A program made the position numbers and the translations under genes. Positions 35,710 through 45,536 of a DNA stretch of 64,000 nucleotides are shown piece after piece; the stretch's first letter is position 1; each line of letters starts with the position of its first letter. Under the pieces are notes generated by a model, which saw nothing but the letters and a program-made list of their open reading frames with translations, ran no database searches and was not told where the DNA came from. Location of the stretch: the NCBI RefSeq assembly GCF_014640555.1, contig NZ_BMHE01000003.1, positions 124,001-188,000 on the forward strand, read 5' to 3'. This DNA comes from Paenibacillus marchantiophytorum. Lineage in GTDB: Bacteria; Bacillota; Bacilli; Paenibacillales; NBRC-103111.

Positions 35710-35902
35710 TGACATCTAACGAACTGAATGATGCTTATTGACGAAAAATTGGCTACTTCTGAGATCTAATGAACTGAATAGGCGTTACGAGCAGTTTTTA
35801 GGCGGAATTGTGGTCATTTTACATGACATAACGCATCTGGAATTCGTTAGATTTTTCAAATGCCCCATTTTTGTTAAATAACGGGTATTGGGTTCGTTAG
35901 GG
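35710..35902 (-). repeat. Dispersed repeat family A, copy 3 (inverted)
   Basis: Nearly identical to copy 2 because it lies in the second unit of the 400-bp tandem duplication. The few differences include GAATGATGCT for GTACGATGCT. Confidence 0.8.
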
Positions 35903-36146
35903 AGCATGGGGGGGAGGCTTCGTTAGGAAGCGTGGGGAGAGGGTTCGTTAGGGGGCATGGGGAAAGTTCGGTAGCCGGCCAAGGGGATTCTGTAGGGATG
36001 CGCGGGGTACGCGGGGTGCGTGCCCCCAGGTTCATCGACGTATTGGACAGCCCCTCTCTGGACTGCCCCAGCTAGCAGCCATTCAAACAAGTAAGCACTT
36101 CTAGCTGCCTTATTCTCAGCGCATCGACCCTTCCAATAAAAAAAAA

Positions 36147-36171
36147 GGAGCTCTGCCGCGAGGCAGACTCC
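36147..36171 (-). terminator. Terminator of mqo
   Basis: Hairpin GGAG-CTCTGCC / GGCAGA-CTCC with a GCGA loop, followed on the minus strand by a run of nine T. It lies nine bases past the mqo stop. Confidence 0.9.
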
Positions 36172-36179
36172 GAAGGTTT

Positions 36180-37697
36180 TTATGATACGGTTCGACGTGC
36201 TAATTGTAACGGTAAGTTTCCGTTTAGACCAAGGGTCTCTGCTGTTGAAGTATGAATTTCCTGCAGAAGCTCTGGATTTTCCAAGAGTGACACGCCATAA
36301 GAAGGAATCATTTCTTTAATTTTCGATTCCCATTCTTTGATATGCTCTGGGAAGCATTTGGTAATGACCTCAAGCATAACGTGAACAGCCGTGGAAGCAC
36401 CTGGAGAAGCACCTAGCAATGCTGCAATCGAGCCATCCGCTGCGCTAATAACTTCCGTTCCAAATTGAAGCGTACCTTTGCCGCCTGCTTCTGTATCTTT
36501 GATAACTTGTACACGTTGGCCTGCTACTTCTAAATCCCAATCCTCGCTTTTGGCGGTCGGGATAAACTCGCGCAATTCATCCATGCGCTTTTCTTTCGAT
36601 AACATAACTTGCTCGATCAAGTATTTGGTTAGTGACATGTTTTTGGCACCTGCCGACAACATCGTAACAAGATTGTCCGGTTTTACGGAAGTTACCAAAT
36701 CAAACATGGAACCTGTTTTTAAAAACTTTGGCGAGAAGCCGGCAAACGGTCCAAACAACAATGATTTCTTATTATCGATAAATCTGGTGTCAAGATGCGG
36801 AACAGACATTGGAGGAGCTCCGACCTTGGCTTTACCGTATACTTTGGCATGATGCTGCGCTACAACATCCGGATTATTACACACCATGAAAATGCCGCTT
36901 ACCGGGAAGCCGCCAATATGTTTCCCTTCAGGAATACCGGATTTCTGCAGTAAATGCAGGCTTCCTCCCCCGCCTCCGATGAAAACGAACTTAGCCGTGT
37001 GGCGTTCAACTTTATCGCTGTTGTTTCTTACTTTCAATTCCCATGAGCCGTCTTCCGCACGTTTGATATTATCTACGCTATGCTTGTATTTAATATCGAC
37101 TTTTTTACTCTTGAGGTGATCAAACAAAATGCGCGTTAAAGCACCAAAGTTCACATCCGTACCCGAGTCAATTTTCGTTGCTGCTATAGGTTCATTCGTA
37201 GGTCGATCTTGTATAATAAGTGGAATCCATTCCATCAGTTTTGCAGGGTCATCGGAAAATTCCATCCCTTGAAACAAAGGATTCGTTGACATTGCTTCAA
37301 AACGCTTCTTCAAAAACGTTACATTCTGTTCCCCTTGTACCAAACTCATATGAGGCAATGGTATGATAAAGTCCTGCGGATTCCGTATCAGCTTGCTATT
37401 TACTAAATAAGACCAAAACTGCATGGAAAGCTGAAACTGTTCATTAATTTTGATCGCTTTGCTAATATCTATAGATCCGTCTGATTTTTCGTCAGTGTAG
37501 TTAAGCTCACAAAGTGCTGCATGCCCTGTTCCTGCATTATTCCACTCATTTGAGCTTTCCTCACCTGCATTCTCGAGCTTCTCAAACACTGTAATTTTCC
37601 ATTCCGGTTTTAGTTCTTTCAGAAGTGTCCCTAAAGTCGCACTCATGATTCCGGCACCAATTAAGATTACGTCTGTTTTCGTTTCTCTGTTGCTCAT
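36180..37697 (-). CDS. mqo: Malate:quinone oxidoreductase
   Basis: About 505 residues. An FAD-dependent, membrane-associated enzyme that oxidises L-malate to oxaloacetate and passes electrons to quinone, bypassing soluble malate dehydrogenase in the TCA cycle. The N-terminal nucleotide motif is [20 protein letters not shown], with the family signatures [52 protein letters not shown] and the C-terminal [18 protein letters not shown]. Length is standard for Mqo. The start is at 37697 (MSNRETK), with AAGGAT upstream; an ATG at 37706 is alternative. Monocistronic, with its own promoter and strong terminator. Confidence 0.97.
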   Translation of the reverse strand: MSNRETKTDVILIGAGIMSATLGTLLKELKPEWKITVFEKLENAGEESSNEWNNAGTGHAALCELNYTDEKSDGSIDISKAIKINEQFQLSMQFWSYLVNSKLIRNPQDFIIPLPHMSLVQGEQNVTFLKKRFEAMSTNPLFQGMEFSDDPAKLMEWIPLIIQDRPTNEPIAATKIDSGTDVNFGALTRILFDHLKSKKVDIKYKHSVDNIKRAEDGSWELKVRNNSDKVERHTAKFVFIGGGGGSLHLLQKSGIPEGKHIGGFPVSGIFMVCNNPDVVAQHHAKVYGKAKVGAPPMSVPHLDTRFIDNKKSLLFGPFAGFSPKFLKTGSMFDLVTSVKPDNLVTMLSAGAKNMSLTKYLIEQVMLSKEKRMDELREFIPTAKSEDWDLEVAGQRVQVIKDTEAGGKGTLQFGTEVISAADGSIAALLGASPGASTAVHVMLEVITKCFPEHIKEWESKIKEMIPSYGVSLLENPELLQEIHTSTAETLGLNGNLPLQLARRTVS

Positions 37698-37822
37698 CTT
37701 TACCATCCTTATATCCTAAAATTTGCAGAAAGGATGTAGGCGCTACAGCAAGCCATGGCGCGACCTAGTTACACACCTTTTCTGGTTCAATTATTACCCT
37801 ATCGATTACATATTTATATACT

Positions 37823-37852
37823 ATTATATGATAGTTATAAGCTATACGACAA
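37823..37852 (-). promoter_or_regulatory. Promoter of mqo
   Basis: On the minus strand TTGTCG (37852-37847), an 18-base spacer, TATAAT (37828-37823), about 125 bases upstream of the start. The leader in between shows no clear riboswitch. The remaining stretch 37853-38009 is AT-rich with nothing recognisable. Confidence 0.6.
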
Positions 37853-38009
37853 GCCTTATCGGAGAATCGGAATAGCGTGAAAGTCCACGCTTATAAGTTC
37901 AATCACTATAATATAGAACAAATGTTTAATGAATTTCCAAATAATACTTACAATTGTGTGAACCTTTTCCGAAAAATCAGGAAGGAACGACAACTAAACC
38001 CAAAAATGA

Positions 38010-38055
38010 AACAGCGGCGGTCTAGGACTTAAAAAAGTCGTAGACTGCCGCTGTT
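38010..38055 (-). terminator. Terminator of the nine-gene metallophore-like operon
   Basis: Long hairpin AACAGCGGCAGTCTA paired with TAGACCGCCGCTGTT (minus-strand sense), with inner ACTT/AAGT pairs, followed by TTTCATTTTTGG. It lies 60 bases past the MFS stop, the last gene of the operon. Confidence 0.8.
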
Positions 38056-38115
38056 AATGTTGAACTAATCTTTTCCAATTTGAGAACTTTCTTTCTTACT
38101 TCTCAACTTTTACAA

Positions 38116-39303
38116 TTATACATAACGATTCAATCTCTTTTTATAAACAACTGCCAGACTGGCAGTAATTAACACTAAGCAGGAGCAGAGCACATACACA
38201 GCAGAAAAGGACATCAAGTCCGCAATGGGTCCCATCGCAACACCTCCGAGCGATATTCCGAGATCCGCCGAAGCAATGAATATACCGAGCATGACGTTTC
38301 GCGAGGAAGTTGGCAGCACGAACGTCAAATAGGTCGTTAACGTTGGGTATAGCATGGCTTGCGCGATGCCCATAAGGATAGCAGCCGAATAGAGAAACAG
38401 CGGTCCAGCGGTCGCCGATATCGATAACAACAGTGCAGCGACAGCAGCCAGCAGCATAATTCCGCTGACGAAACGGGCATGCCACTTCCCGTCGGAAGGT
38501 ACGCGCTTGCGAAACATAAAGCGTGACAGAACGATGACCCCCGCCTGCAACATGAAGTAAATACCAGCATTGCCGTATTCAACTTGGCTCACATAAAGTG
38601 GAATAAAAAAAGCAACCGATCCGAAAACGACCGAAGCCGCGAGCATCAAAACACTGCAAATGAGCAAATCCGGCTGCCGAACTAATTGGCTAACTGCTTT
38701 CAGCACGCCTTGACCTGTCTTCTCTTCCTCCCTCCCACTGGAAACATGATCGATGCGTGTACGGTATCCAAATAAACCTGTAATGACCGCAATAGCAATC
38801 ATTGTAGCGGTGAATGCCTGCATGCCTCCCCATCCCCAAATCCCTAAAGCAATCAAAGGTCCCACGATGGTAGGCATATAAGTAAAGAGAGAATATAAGG
38901 AAACTCCCTGAGATCGCTGCTCGTCCGAGAGGGATTCTATAATAGCTATTTGCAGCGCCATGGAAAAAAAAGCAGTAGAGGCGCCTTGCAGAAATCGTGC
39001 CACAATAAAGCCATCAAGTCCGGTCACCGTATATAAAATGAGCGCGCCTCCATTGATAATCAATAGCACACGCAGCACCTTAGCTGGTCCATACTTGTGT
39101 ACAAAATGACCTGCCCACGGGCGAAATAGCATGCACGTCAGCATATACGTGCCCATGATGATTCCAATCATCGTGTTGCTCGCGCCCATGGATTCACTCC
39201 TTATCGGAACAATCACATTCAAGATCGCATTTGCACTGAAAAAGAGGAAGGCGAGCGCATAAAGGCGCAGATACGGCCACGAAGTGGCCAGTTGAGTACT
39301 CAA
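38116..39303 (-). CDS. MFS exporter, last gene of the metallophore-like operon
   Basis: A 12-helix major facilitator of about 395 residues. The loop motif GHFVHKYGPAKVL follows helix 2, and FLQGASTAFFSMALQIAIIE lies near helix 4. I choose the TTG at 39303 (MSTQLATSW), seven bases after GGAGGAG; the TTG at 39309 is too close. The preceding PLP-enzyme gene ends 30 bases upstream. In cnt-type metallophore operons an MFS protein (CntE) secretes the ligand, and by position this protein probably exports the operon's product. Direction and substrate are inference; self-resistance to a toxic product is an alternative. Confidence 0.88.
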   Translation of the reverse strand: MSTQLATSWPYLRLYALAFLFFSANAILNVIVPIRSESMGASNTMIGIIMGTYMLTCMLFRPWAGHFVHKYGPAKVLRVLLIINGGALILYTVTGLDGFIVARFLQGASTAFFSMALQIAIIESLSDEQRSQGVSLYSLFTYMPTIVGPLIALGIWGWGGMQAFTATMIAIAVITGLFGYRTRIDHVSSGREEEKTGQGVLKAVSQLVRQPDLLICSVLMLAASVVFGSVAFFIPLYVSQVEYGNAGIYFMLQAGVIVLSRFMFRKRVPSDGKWHARFVSGIMLLAAVAALLLSISATAGPLFLYSAAILMGIAQAMLYPTLTTYLTFVLPTSSRNVMLGIFIASADLGISLGGVAMGPIADLMSFSAVYVLCSCLVLITASLAVVYKKRLNRYV

Positions 39304-39333
39304 TGCCAAACTCCTCCAACAGCTAGGGTAGAT

Positions 39334-40473
39334 TTAATCAATATAAATGCAGCTATCATGCGTATCACAGTCTCGCCTTAACAACTCTGAGTTCATGTGC
39401 AGGGTAGATTCTGGAACATCCAGGCTTTGAGTTAAGTCCAGCCTATAATTTGCGCTAGCGGCAGGGCTTTGACTCCAAGGCTGAAGTTCTTGTGCCATCG
39501 CACGTATTGTTTCCATCTTAACTTTGGCTGCGAACCCTTGCTGCTCTATCCATTCGTCATTGAATAACGTATGGATGTAACGCTCCCCTCCATCTGCAAT
39601 CATGCAGACAACACGATCTTGGGGTGTAAGCTCCTGGGCAACTTTGAGGGCAACTAACGCACAAGCCCCGCTGGAAGGTCCCATCAATATGCCTTCATTG
39701 CGAGCAAAAGCGCGGGCTGTCAGGAAGGCTTGTTCATCTGTAATTTTATACGTGCAATCGATGTTGTCCATGTTCAAATTCATAGGCGTCCAACCGAGGC
39801 CTACACCTGGTATTCGATAGGAATGGGTGTCGCCTCCAAATATGGAAGAACCAACAGCATCCACGCCAATGATTTGCACATGAGGAGCGAATGTCTTGAG
39901 ATACTTGGAAATGCCGCCTAATTGCCCTCCTGTGCTAACCGCTGTTATGAAAGCAGTGATCTGATTGGAGCAGTCATCCATAATTTCACGAGCTGTGCTC
40001 TTGTAATGGGCTTCACTGTTAAGAAGATTAAAGCACTGATCAGGCCTGTAGGCCTTATCAATTTCTTTGGCCAGTTTATTGGCAAGTGAAATTCTTGTTT
40101 TATGATAACTGCCCGTATCATCTTGTTCCGTGACGACAATGACCTCTGCCCCAAAGCATTTTAGGAGCGCAAGATTAGACTTGGTCGTTTTGGGATCTAC
40201 CAGGATGATGACACGGTAGCCTTTGGCCGCACCAATCATCGCCAGGGAAATACCGAAATTGCCGCTTGAAGATTCAATAATCGTGCCTCCAGGCTTGAGT
40301 AAACCTCTTCGTTCGGCTTCGTTAATGATATACATGGCTGCGCGATCTTTGATGCTTCCTCCAGGATTATATCGTTCGTATTTGAACAAAACTTGGCCTT
40401 CATTCGCCTTATTGCTACCTGCTATCGTTAGCAGCGGCGTGTTGCCAATGGTCTCAAGAATACTGCAAATCAT
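39334..40473 (-). CDS. SbnA-like PLP-dependent synthase (cysteine synthase superfamily)
   Basis: About 379 residues, fold-type II PLP enzyme. The Schiff-base Lys is Lys42 in NPGGSIKDRAAMYI, the substrate loop is ESSSGNFGISLAM, and the phosphate-binding loop is AVSTGGQLGGISKYL. VDPKTTKSNLALLKCFGAEV, GVDAVGSSIFGG and DGGERYIHTLFNDEW resemble SbnA, the staphyloferrin B enzyme that joins O-phosphoserine and glutamate, more than housekeeping CysK. A C-terminal extension of about 60 residues ends CDTHDSC, a possible metal ligand set. Start at 40473 (MICSILETIGNTP) after AAAGGAGGG; longer readings enter the ATPase gene, which it overlaps by 20 bases. No SbnB-type dehydrogenase is present, so the coupled product itself, not free diaminopropionate, may be used. 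Confidence 0.88.
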   Translation of the reverse strand: MICSILETIGNTPLLTIAGSNKANEGQVLFKYERYNPGGSIKDRAAMYIINEAERRGLLKPGGTIIESSSGNFGISLAMIGAAKGYRVIILVDPKTTKSNLALLKCFGAEVIVVTEQDDTGSYHKTRISLANKLAKEIDKAYRPDQCFNLLNSEAHYKSTAREIMDDCSNQITAFITAVSTGGQLGGISKYLKTFAPHVQIIGVDAVGSSIFGGDTHSYRIPGVGLGWTPMNLNMDNIDCTYKITDEQAFLTARAFARNEGILMGPSSGACALVALKVAQELTPQDRVVCMIADGGERYIHTLFNDEWIEQQGFAAKVKMETIRAMAQELQPWSQSPAASANYRLDLTQSLDVPESTLHMNSELLRRDCDTHDSCIYID

Positions 40474-42097
40474 ATGTCCTGTTCCCTCCTTTTGCATAAA
40501 AGCCATCTTCCAAATCGCCAGCACAGTTGAGCAGCAACTGGGTATAAGCATGCGTACTTGCGCGGAGTTGATCTGCCGGTCTCGTCTCACAAAACTTCCC
40601 CTGATTCATCACCGCAATATGATGACAAAAAGACTCAAGCACACGAATATCGTGTGAAATCATGATGATCGAGAAACCAAGTTGTTGTTGCATACGCTGC
40701 AGCAATTCTAATATTTGTGCTCGTACGCTCATATCCAGTGATGATACCGCCTCATCACAAATCAGGATGTCCGGGCCAAGCACCAGCGCTCTTGCAATGG
40801 CAACACGTTGACATTGACCTGAACTTAATTGAGGAGGTCTCCTATTCCGTGCATCTCCACAGATCCCTACCTCTTCCAAAACCAATTTGGCCATCGTTTT
40901 CCATTCTTTTTTCTGACCAATATGCAAGTATCTCAGTGGTTCTTGCACCAATTGCCAAGCCGTACGTCCAGGATTGAGACTTGCTCTGGCATCTTGAAAT
41001 ACCATTTGAATATGCTGGCACATCTCACGCTTTTCCTTGCCTTTCAGGCGGCTAATCTCTCTGCCGCGATAAAGGATACTCCCTCGACTCAGAGGTTCCA
41101 AACCGGTTAGACATCTAGCCAAAGTTGATTTACCGCATCCACTCTCTCCTAGAATCCCTACGATGTCGCCCTTGTGAAGCTGCAAATTGACATCATGCAG
41201 AACAGGCTTCTGATCATACCTCTTCTCCAGTTGGCTAATTTCGAGAATCAGTTCATGCTCATCCCGCATCCCGAGTACTTGGGAAGGACTTGCTATGTGA
41301 TAGCGAGAATTGAGCAAATGGCGCATATAGGCAGTCTGCGGGTTGGTGAAAACACTTCGGGCATCCCCTTCTTCTTCAATGACACCTTTATGTAAAACAA
41401 GGACTCTATCACTCACTGCGTTAGCTACGGCTATATCATGTGTAATAAGGAGAACGGATAAGCCGAATTCTTCCTGCATACTTTTGAGCAAATCGAGCAC
41501 TTCTTTCTGACTCACGATATCCAAAGATGACGTTGGCTCATCGGCTATTAGCACTAATGGTTTGAGGCACAACGCCAGTGCAAGACAAATACGTTGACAC
41601 ATGCCGCCGCTGAGCTGAAACGGGTAACAATCCAGTATCCTTAATTCATCCTCAAAATGAAGCTTCCTCAGCAATTGAATTGTAATCGGTATGACTTGAT
41701 CAGATGCGGCCGCGCGGTGGAAAAGCAGTGTTTCTTTGAAATGGTCTCTGATCTTAAGAACCGGATTAAGGGCTTGCCGAGCATCCTGAAAAAGCATAGC
41801 GATCTGTCTTCCCCTGATAGCTTTCCAATTCACTGTTGTGCTGGCAAGTTCGGCAACAACTTGAGTGCCAATATGCAGCATCCCGCTTTGGATATGGGCA
41901 GAAGCAGGAAGCAGTCCCGTGAGCGCCTTGGCAATCGTTGACTTCCCCGAACCGCTTTCGCCCAACAGCGACAGGATTTCCCCTTCTCTAAGCTCGAAAG
42001 AAAGCTGATTCAGGATGTTCACTTCTTGAGAACTTTGCTTATAAGCCACATGTAGATTCTTTACTTGCAGGATGGCCTCGCGCTGTTTGATTGCCAT
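40454..42097 (-). CDS. Fused dual ATPase of an Opp/Nik-type ABC importer
   Basis: A 547-residue protein with two complete ABC domains, equivalent to NikD-NikE or OppD-OppF fused. First domain: Walker A GESGSGKST (about residue 45), signature LSGGMCQR, Walker B VLIADEPTS. Second domain: Walker A GESGCGKST (about 320), signature LSSGQCQR, Walker B ILICDEAVSS. Both halves are intact. It powers the two permeases encoded just upstream. AGGAGAA precedes the ATG at 42097. Its 3' end overlaps the PLP-enzyme gene. Fused ATPases of this type occur in several peptide and nickel importers of Firmicutes. Confidence 0.94.
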   Translation of the reverse strand: MAIKQREAILQVKNLHVAYKQSSQEVNILNQLSFELREGEILSLLGESGSGKSTIAKALTGLLPASAHIQSGMLHIGTQVVAELASTTVNWKAIRGRQIAMLFQDARQALNPVLKIRDHFKETLLFHRAAASDQVIPITIQLLRKLHFEDELRILDCYPFQLSGGMCQRICLALALCLKPLVLIADEPTSSLDIVSQKEVLDLLKSMQEEFGLSVLLITHDIAVANAVSDRVLVLHKGVIEEEGDARSVFTNPQTAYMRHLLNSRYHIASPSQVLGMRDEHELILEISQLEKRYDQKPVLHDVNLQLHKGDIVGILGESGCGKSTLARCLTGLEPLSRGSILYRGREISRLKGKEKREMCQHIQMVFQDARASLNPGRTAWQLVQEPLRYLHIGQKKEWKTMAKLVLEEVGICGDARNRRPPQLSSGQCQRVAIARALVLGPDILICDEAVSSLDMSVRAQILELLQRMQQQLGFSIIMISHDIRVLESFCHHIAVMNQGKFCETRPADQLRASTHAYTQLLLNCAGDLEDGFYAKGGNRTYDLQYS

Positions 42098-42108
42098 GTA
42101 CGATTCTC

Positions 42109-42948
42109 CTATAGCCTGGTTATTTCATATGGATCAAGCCGGTCTCGCAGTCCCTCGCCAATTAAATTGAAAGCTAAAACAGTAAGAATGATAAAAAGTG
42201 TTGGTCCTAGTAAAATATAGGGCGCTTGCAGAAAGTGATCACGTCCATCTGCTAACATGCTGCCCCATTCAGGCGTCGGCGGTTGTGCGCCTAGCCCTAA
42301 GAATGAAAGGGCTGAGATGGCAAGAATCAAGCTCCCTAACTCAAAAGTCGCCAAAATCAGCACTGGACTTAAAGCTTTTGGGAATAATTCTCGCAGGATG
42401 ATGACCTCGTTCTTGGCCCCGAGTACTTGGGCTGCAGCAAAAGCAGTTTCACTCTTGGCATACAGAACAACACTGCGCGTTAATCGGGCAAAAGATACCC
42501 ACCATACAGATACGACAGCAATTAGCAAGTGAATATAGCTTGTGCCGAACAGCGCCGCGATGACCATTACAAGCACCATGAAGGGAAAAGCCAGCAGCAC
42601 ATCAATCAGCCGCATCAATAGGATATCGATGATCGTTCCGTGGAACATGCCGGCAACTAATCCCACGAGCAGTCCAATAAGAAGTGCTGCTCCAAGCGCG
42701 AGGATGGTTGATACCAGCGTCGTTTGCCCACCGTGAAGTGTTCGTGAAAGAACATCTCTGCCAAATCGGTCTGTGCCTAAAGGGTGAGCCATAGCTGGTT
42801 TCTCCAGCCGTTCCAAGACATGCTGCTCCAAGGGGTCATATGGCGTAAACAAGGGAGCTCCTATAACAAGAATGCCGATTAAACCAAGTAATACGCAGCC
42901 TGCAACGAAGCTGATCGGAAATTTGAATTTACGCTTTCGCTTTGGCAT
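42109..42948 (-). CDS. ABC permease, NikC/OppC/DppC type
   Basis: A 279-residue membrane permease with a short positively charged N-terminus (MPKRKRKFKF). It has the family block LGTDRFGRDVLSRTLHGGQTT, the cytoplasmic loop AAAQVLGAKNEVIILRELFP and the C-terminal GEGLRDRLDPYE. AAGGAGGGG lies upstream of ATG 42948. It overlaps the partner permease gene by 20 bases. Cluster-1-type importers of this architecture carry peptides, nickel chelates or opine metallophores. Confidence 0.94.
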   Translation of the reverse strand: MPKRKRKFKFPISFVAGCVLLGLIGILVIGAPLFTPYDPLEQHVLERLEKPAMAHPLGTDRFGRDVLSRTLHGGQTTLVSTILALGAALLIGLLVGLVAGMFHGTIIDILLMRLIDVLLAFPFMVLVMVIAALFGTSYIHLLIAVVSVWWVSFARLTRSVVLYAKSETAFAAAQVLGAKNEVIILRELFPKALSPVLILATFELGSLILAISALSFLGLGAQPPTPEWGSMLADGRDHFLQAPYILLGPTLFIILTVLAFNLIGEGLRDRLDPYEITRL

Positions 42949-43900
42949 CTGCCCCTCCTTTGTATGAGATTCGAGGATCTATGAGGAGATAGACCACATC
43001 AACAAGTACATGGATAAGTACCACGATCGTAACCATGACAAATGCATAGCCTTGAATGACTGGATAGTCTTTGACAAGGATACTATCAAGCGCATATTTG
43101 CCAATGCCAGGCCATGAAAAGATGCTTTCAATGACGACTGCTCCGCTTATAAGTGTTGTAAGTGATAAAGCAACCATCGTTACGATAGGCAGATAAGCAT
43201 TTCTTAAGGCATGCCCGACGACCAACTTTCTTGACAATCCTCTTGAAAGGGCTGAAAGGACATAACTCTGACCAAACTCGGATAGCATGTTTGCTCTCAC
43301 TAAGCGAATCAATTGTGGCGCGCCAATTAGGCCTAAGGTAATGGCTGGTAGACTTAACCTGCTCAGGCTGGCGTCGCTGCTTATTTCGTACATGTGCCAC
43401 GTCACGGCAAAGAGGGATAATAACATCAAGCCGATGACAAATGCCGGGAGCGAGGCGAGCGCCACACAAATAAAGCGAATAATGGTATCCAAGGACCTGC
43501 CTGCATGAAGGGCTGAAACGATGCCAAACAACAGCCCCAGGCCGACTTGTATAAACAAAGCTGATAGGGAAAGCAGCATAGTTGCCGGGAGTCTTCCTGC
43601 TATTTCCATGCCAACATCTCTCCCCGTATGCATGGACGTACCCAAATCCAACCGGGCTAGATGCCCCATCCATGTCGCATACTGAACAAGGATGTTCTGA
43701 TCGAGACCCCACTCCGCGCGCAGCTCCGCCGCTTTCTGCTCATACGCCTCCGTGTGGCTGCCCGCGACTTGCGCCGGTTGGTTCAACAGCAAACTCACAG
43801 GGTCTCCTGGAGCCAAATGAGTCAAAATGAATATAAGCAGCGTTGCACAAAATAGCGTAATGAAGCCTTGTAATCCCTTTGCGAACAATGCTTTGCTCAT
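42929..43900 (-). CDS. ABC permease, NikB/OppB/DppB type
   Basis: A 323-residue permease with six predicted helices. Landmarks are LFCATLLIFILTHLAPGDPV at the N-terminus, ELRAEWGLDQNILVQYATWM, the coupling loop LSALSRGLSRKLVVGHALRNAYLPI and ESIFSWPGIGKYALDSILVKDYPVIQG. The ATG at 43900 lies eight bases after the binding-protein stop and has an AGGGA site. It is a normal member of the Opp/Nik channel family and pairs with the overlapping gene downstream. Confidence 0.94.
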   Translation of the reverse strand: MSKALFAKGLQGFITLFCATLLIFILTHLAPGDPVSLLLNQPAQVAGSHTEAYEQKAAELRAEWGLDQNILVQYATWMGHLARLDLGTSMHTGRDVGMEIAGRLPATMLLSLSALFIQVGLGLLFGIVSALHAGRSLDTIIRFICVALASLPAFVIGLMLLSLFAVTWHMYEISSDASLSRLSLPAITLGLIGAPQLIRLVRANMLSEFGQSYVLSALSRGLSRKLVVGHALRNAYLPIVTMVALSLTTLISGAVVIESIFSWPGIGKYALDSILVKDYPVIQGYAFVMVTIVVLIHVLVDVVYLLIDPRISYKGGADAKAKA

Positions 43901-43908
43901 AAAGTCCC

Positions 43909-45495
43909 TTATTTACCGATGCCAGAACCGAAGGAAAGGTTGGCATTCACGGCATTCTCGAATTGCATGAAATGTTCTTCGAATCCTGCGAGATTTGTGC
44001 TTACGGCTGTCAGTTGTGGACGCGGGAATAAAGCAATAATCGGAGCTTGCTGAGCGACTCGTTCATTCATTTGCAGAGCGATCTCGTGACGTGCAGCCGC
44101 ATCTCCAGCGGCTTTCAATTGATCGAGCAAGGCATTCGTTTGAGCATCGTTGTAACCGCCATAGTTTCCTTTGCCTTTGGGTGAAAACTGCCCGCTTAGC
44201 AGAGTGTGCGTATTGCCAAAGGTGCTCCATGCTTCAATAGAAGCATCCCAATCGCCTTTGTCACGAGCAGCCTGGATTAGACTGTAGTCACCGTGCTGTA
44301 CGTCTGCTTTCACACCAAGCTTGGTCCATTGGTTCTGCAAGGCTTCCCCAAGCGCTTTATCGCCGCCCCACGTCATCAAGCGAATCGATAAGGGGTTGCC
44401 GTCCTTCATTCTTATGCCATCAGCACCTTTCAACCATCCCGCTTCATCCAGTAATTGGTTGGCTTTAGCGGAATCAGATTTGGGGTAAACAGCGTTTCTT
44501 GCTTCTGCAAATTCTGGGTTGGAGCTTAGCCATGTGGATACTGGAATACTCTGCCCTTCTGCACCAAGAACAACCAGCTCCTTGCGATCTAACGACCAGG
44601 AAAGTGCTTGCCTTACTCGGATATCCGCCAATTGCGGTTTGCTTACATTTAAATAGATGGTTTGCGTATTGGCTGCCGGAGCAGTGGAAATTCTTACGTC
44701 TTTATTGTCTTTGAATTGTGCCAAGCTGGTTACTGGTATATTCAATGCCAGTTGGCTTTTCCCGCTTAATACAGAAAGCACTCTAGTTTGGCCATCCGTG
44801 ATTTCTTCATATATCACTCTTTTGATCGTTGGCTTCTTCCCCCAATAGTTTTCATTCAGCACTGCCACCATTTTCTGCTTAGGGATGAACTCAACGATTT
44901 TATACATCCCTGATAAATCCATGGAATCTACAGCGGCTTGCTTCGCTTCCGTGTTATGAATAACCGTTTGGTAGTAGGAAAGGTTCAAAGGCACCGGCAC
45001 ATGCGGACTGGTCGTTTTCACTTGTATGGTGTAGTCATCAAGTCTCGTGAGCGTTAGATCAGCCAGAAATGGCAGTGCTTGTAGGTCCTTGGCCTTGGAA
45101 CGCTCCAAAGAGGCGATTACAGCAGCAGCATCGATAGCTTTCCCACTCCAGAAATGGGCATTGGATCTTAATTTAATTTCCCAAGTCAGAGCGTCCACTT
45201 CTTGGGAATTCTCGGCCAGAGACGGTTCAACTTTCCCGGATGAATTCACTTTAAATAAAGCCTCTGCTGCGCCAATGTTTCTCAAATAGCTGGAAGTCAA
45301 TGGTTGCACAGGGTCCAAGCTGGCTGCGATCTCCTGACCGACAATAACCAAGTCTTTAACTTCTGCTTTGGCTGACTGAGCACTTGGTGATGCCGTAATG
45401 CTGCTCTTGCTAGTGCTGTTATCGTTGTTACTGCCGCATCCCATTACTGTAATAATTACGAATAATAACGATATTGAAAGAAAAACTTTCTTCAT
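43909..45495 (-). CDS. Family-5 ABC substrate-binding lipoprotein (Nik/Opp/Cnt type)
   Basis: A 528-residue secreted lipoprotein. The signal peptide ends in lipobox VMGCGSN (Cys about residue 20), followed by a Ser/Asn-rich linker. The family-5 fold shows SLDPVQPLTSSYLRNIGAAEALF, LAENSQEVDALTWEIKLRSNAHFWSG and VRQALSWSLDRKELV. Family members bind peptides, nickel complexes or metal-metallophore complexes. In this operon the ligand is probably the operon's own product loaded with metal (inference). AAGGAGG precedes the ATG. It sits between biosynthetic and permease genes. Confidence 0.92.
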   Translation of the reverse strand: MKKVFLSISLLFVIITVMGCGSNNDNSTSKSSITASPSAQSAKAEVKDLVIVGQEIAASLDPVQPLTSSYLRNIGAAEALFKVNSSGKVEPSLAENSQEVDALTWEIKLRSNAHFWSGKAIDAAAVIASLERSKAKDLQALPFLADLTLTRLDDYTIQVKTTSPHVPVPLNLSYYQTVIHNTEAKQAAVDSMDLSGMYKIVEFIPKQKMVAVLNENYWGKKPTIKRVIYEEITDGQTRVLSVLSGKSQLALNIPVTSLAQFKDNKDVRISTAPAANTQTIYLNVSKPQLADIRVRQALSWSLDRKELVVLGAEGQSIPVSTWLSSNPEFAEARNAVYPKSDSAKANQLLDEAGWLKGADGIRMKDGNPLSIRLMTWGGDKALGEALQNQWTKLGVKADVQHGDYSLIQAARDKGDWDASIEAWSTFGNTHTLLSGQFSPKGKGNYGGYNDAQTNALLDQLKAAGDAAARHEIALQMNERVAQQAPIIALFPRPQLTAVSTNLAGFEEHFMQFENAVNANLSFGSGIGK

Positions 45496-45536
45496 GTGAG
45501 CCTCCTTATGATTCGTTGCCTAAGAAATGCAAAATT

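Larger units (their letters stand above)
35239..36061 (+). repeat. Tandem duplication of a roughly 400-bp noncoding unit
   Basis: The block beginning ATTGGACAGC at 35239 recurs at 35637 and its first bases again at 36042 (spacings 398 and 405). Each unit has a GC-rich head (GAGCACTAGCATCC), one inverted family-A element, GGTTCGTTAGGG-type repeats and a GC-rich tail (GATGCGCGGGGTACGC). Copy 2 carries an extra GTTCGTTAGG insertion and loses part of the tail. No coding sequence is visible in 35174-36146. Confidence 0.85.

Noticed and set aside
37707..37822. Riboswitch in the mqo leader
   Set aside because: The leader is about 125 bases long, but I found no recognisable conserved core or terminator/antiterminator pair.
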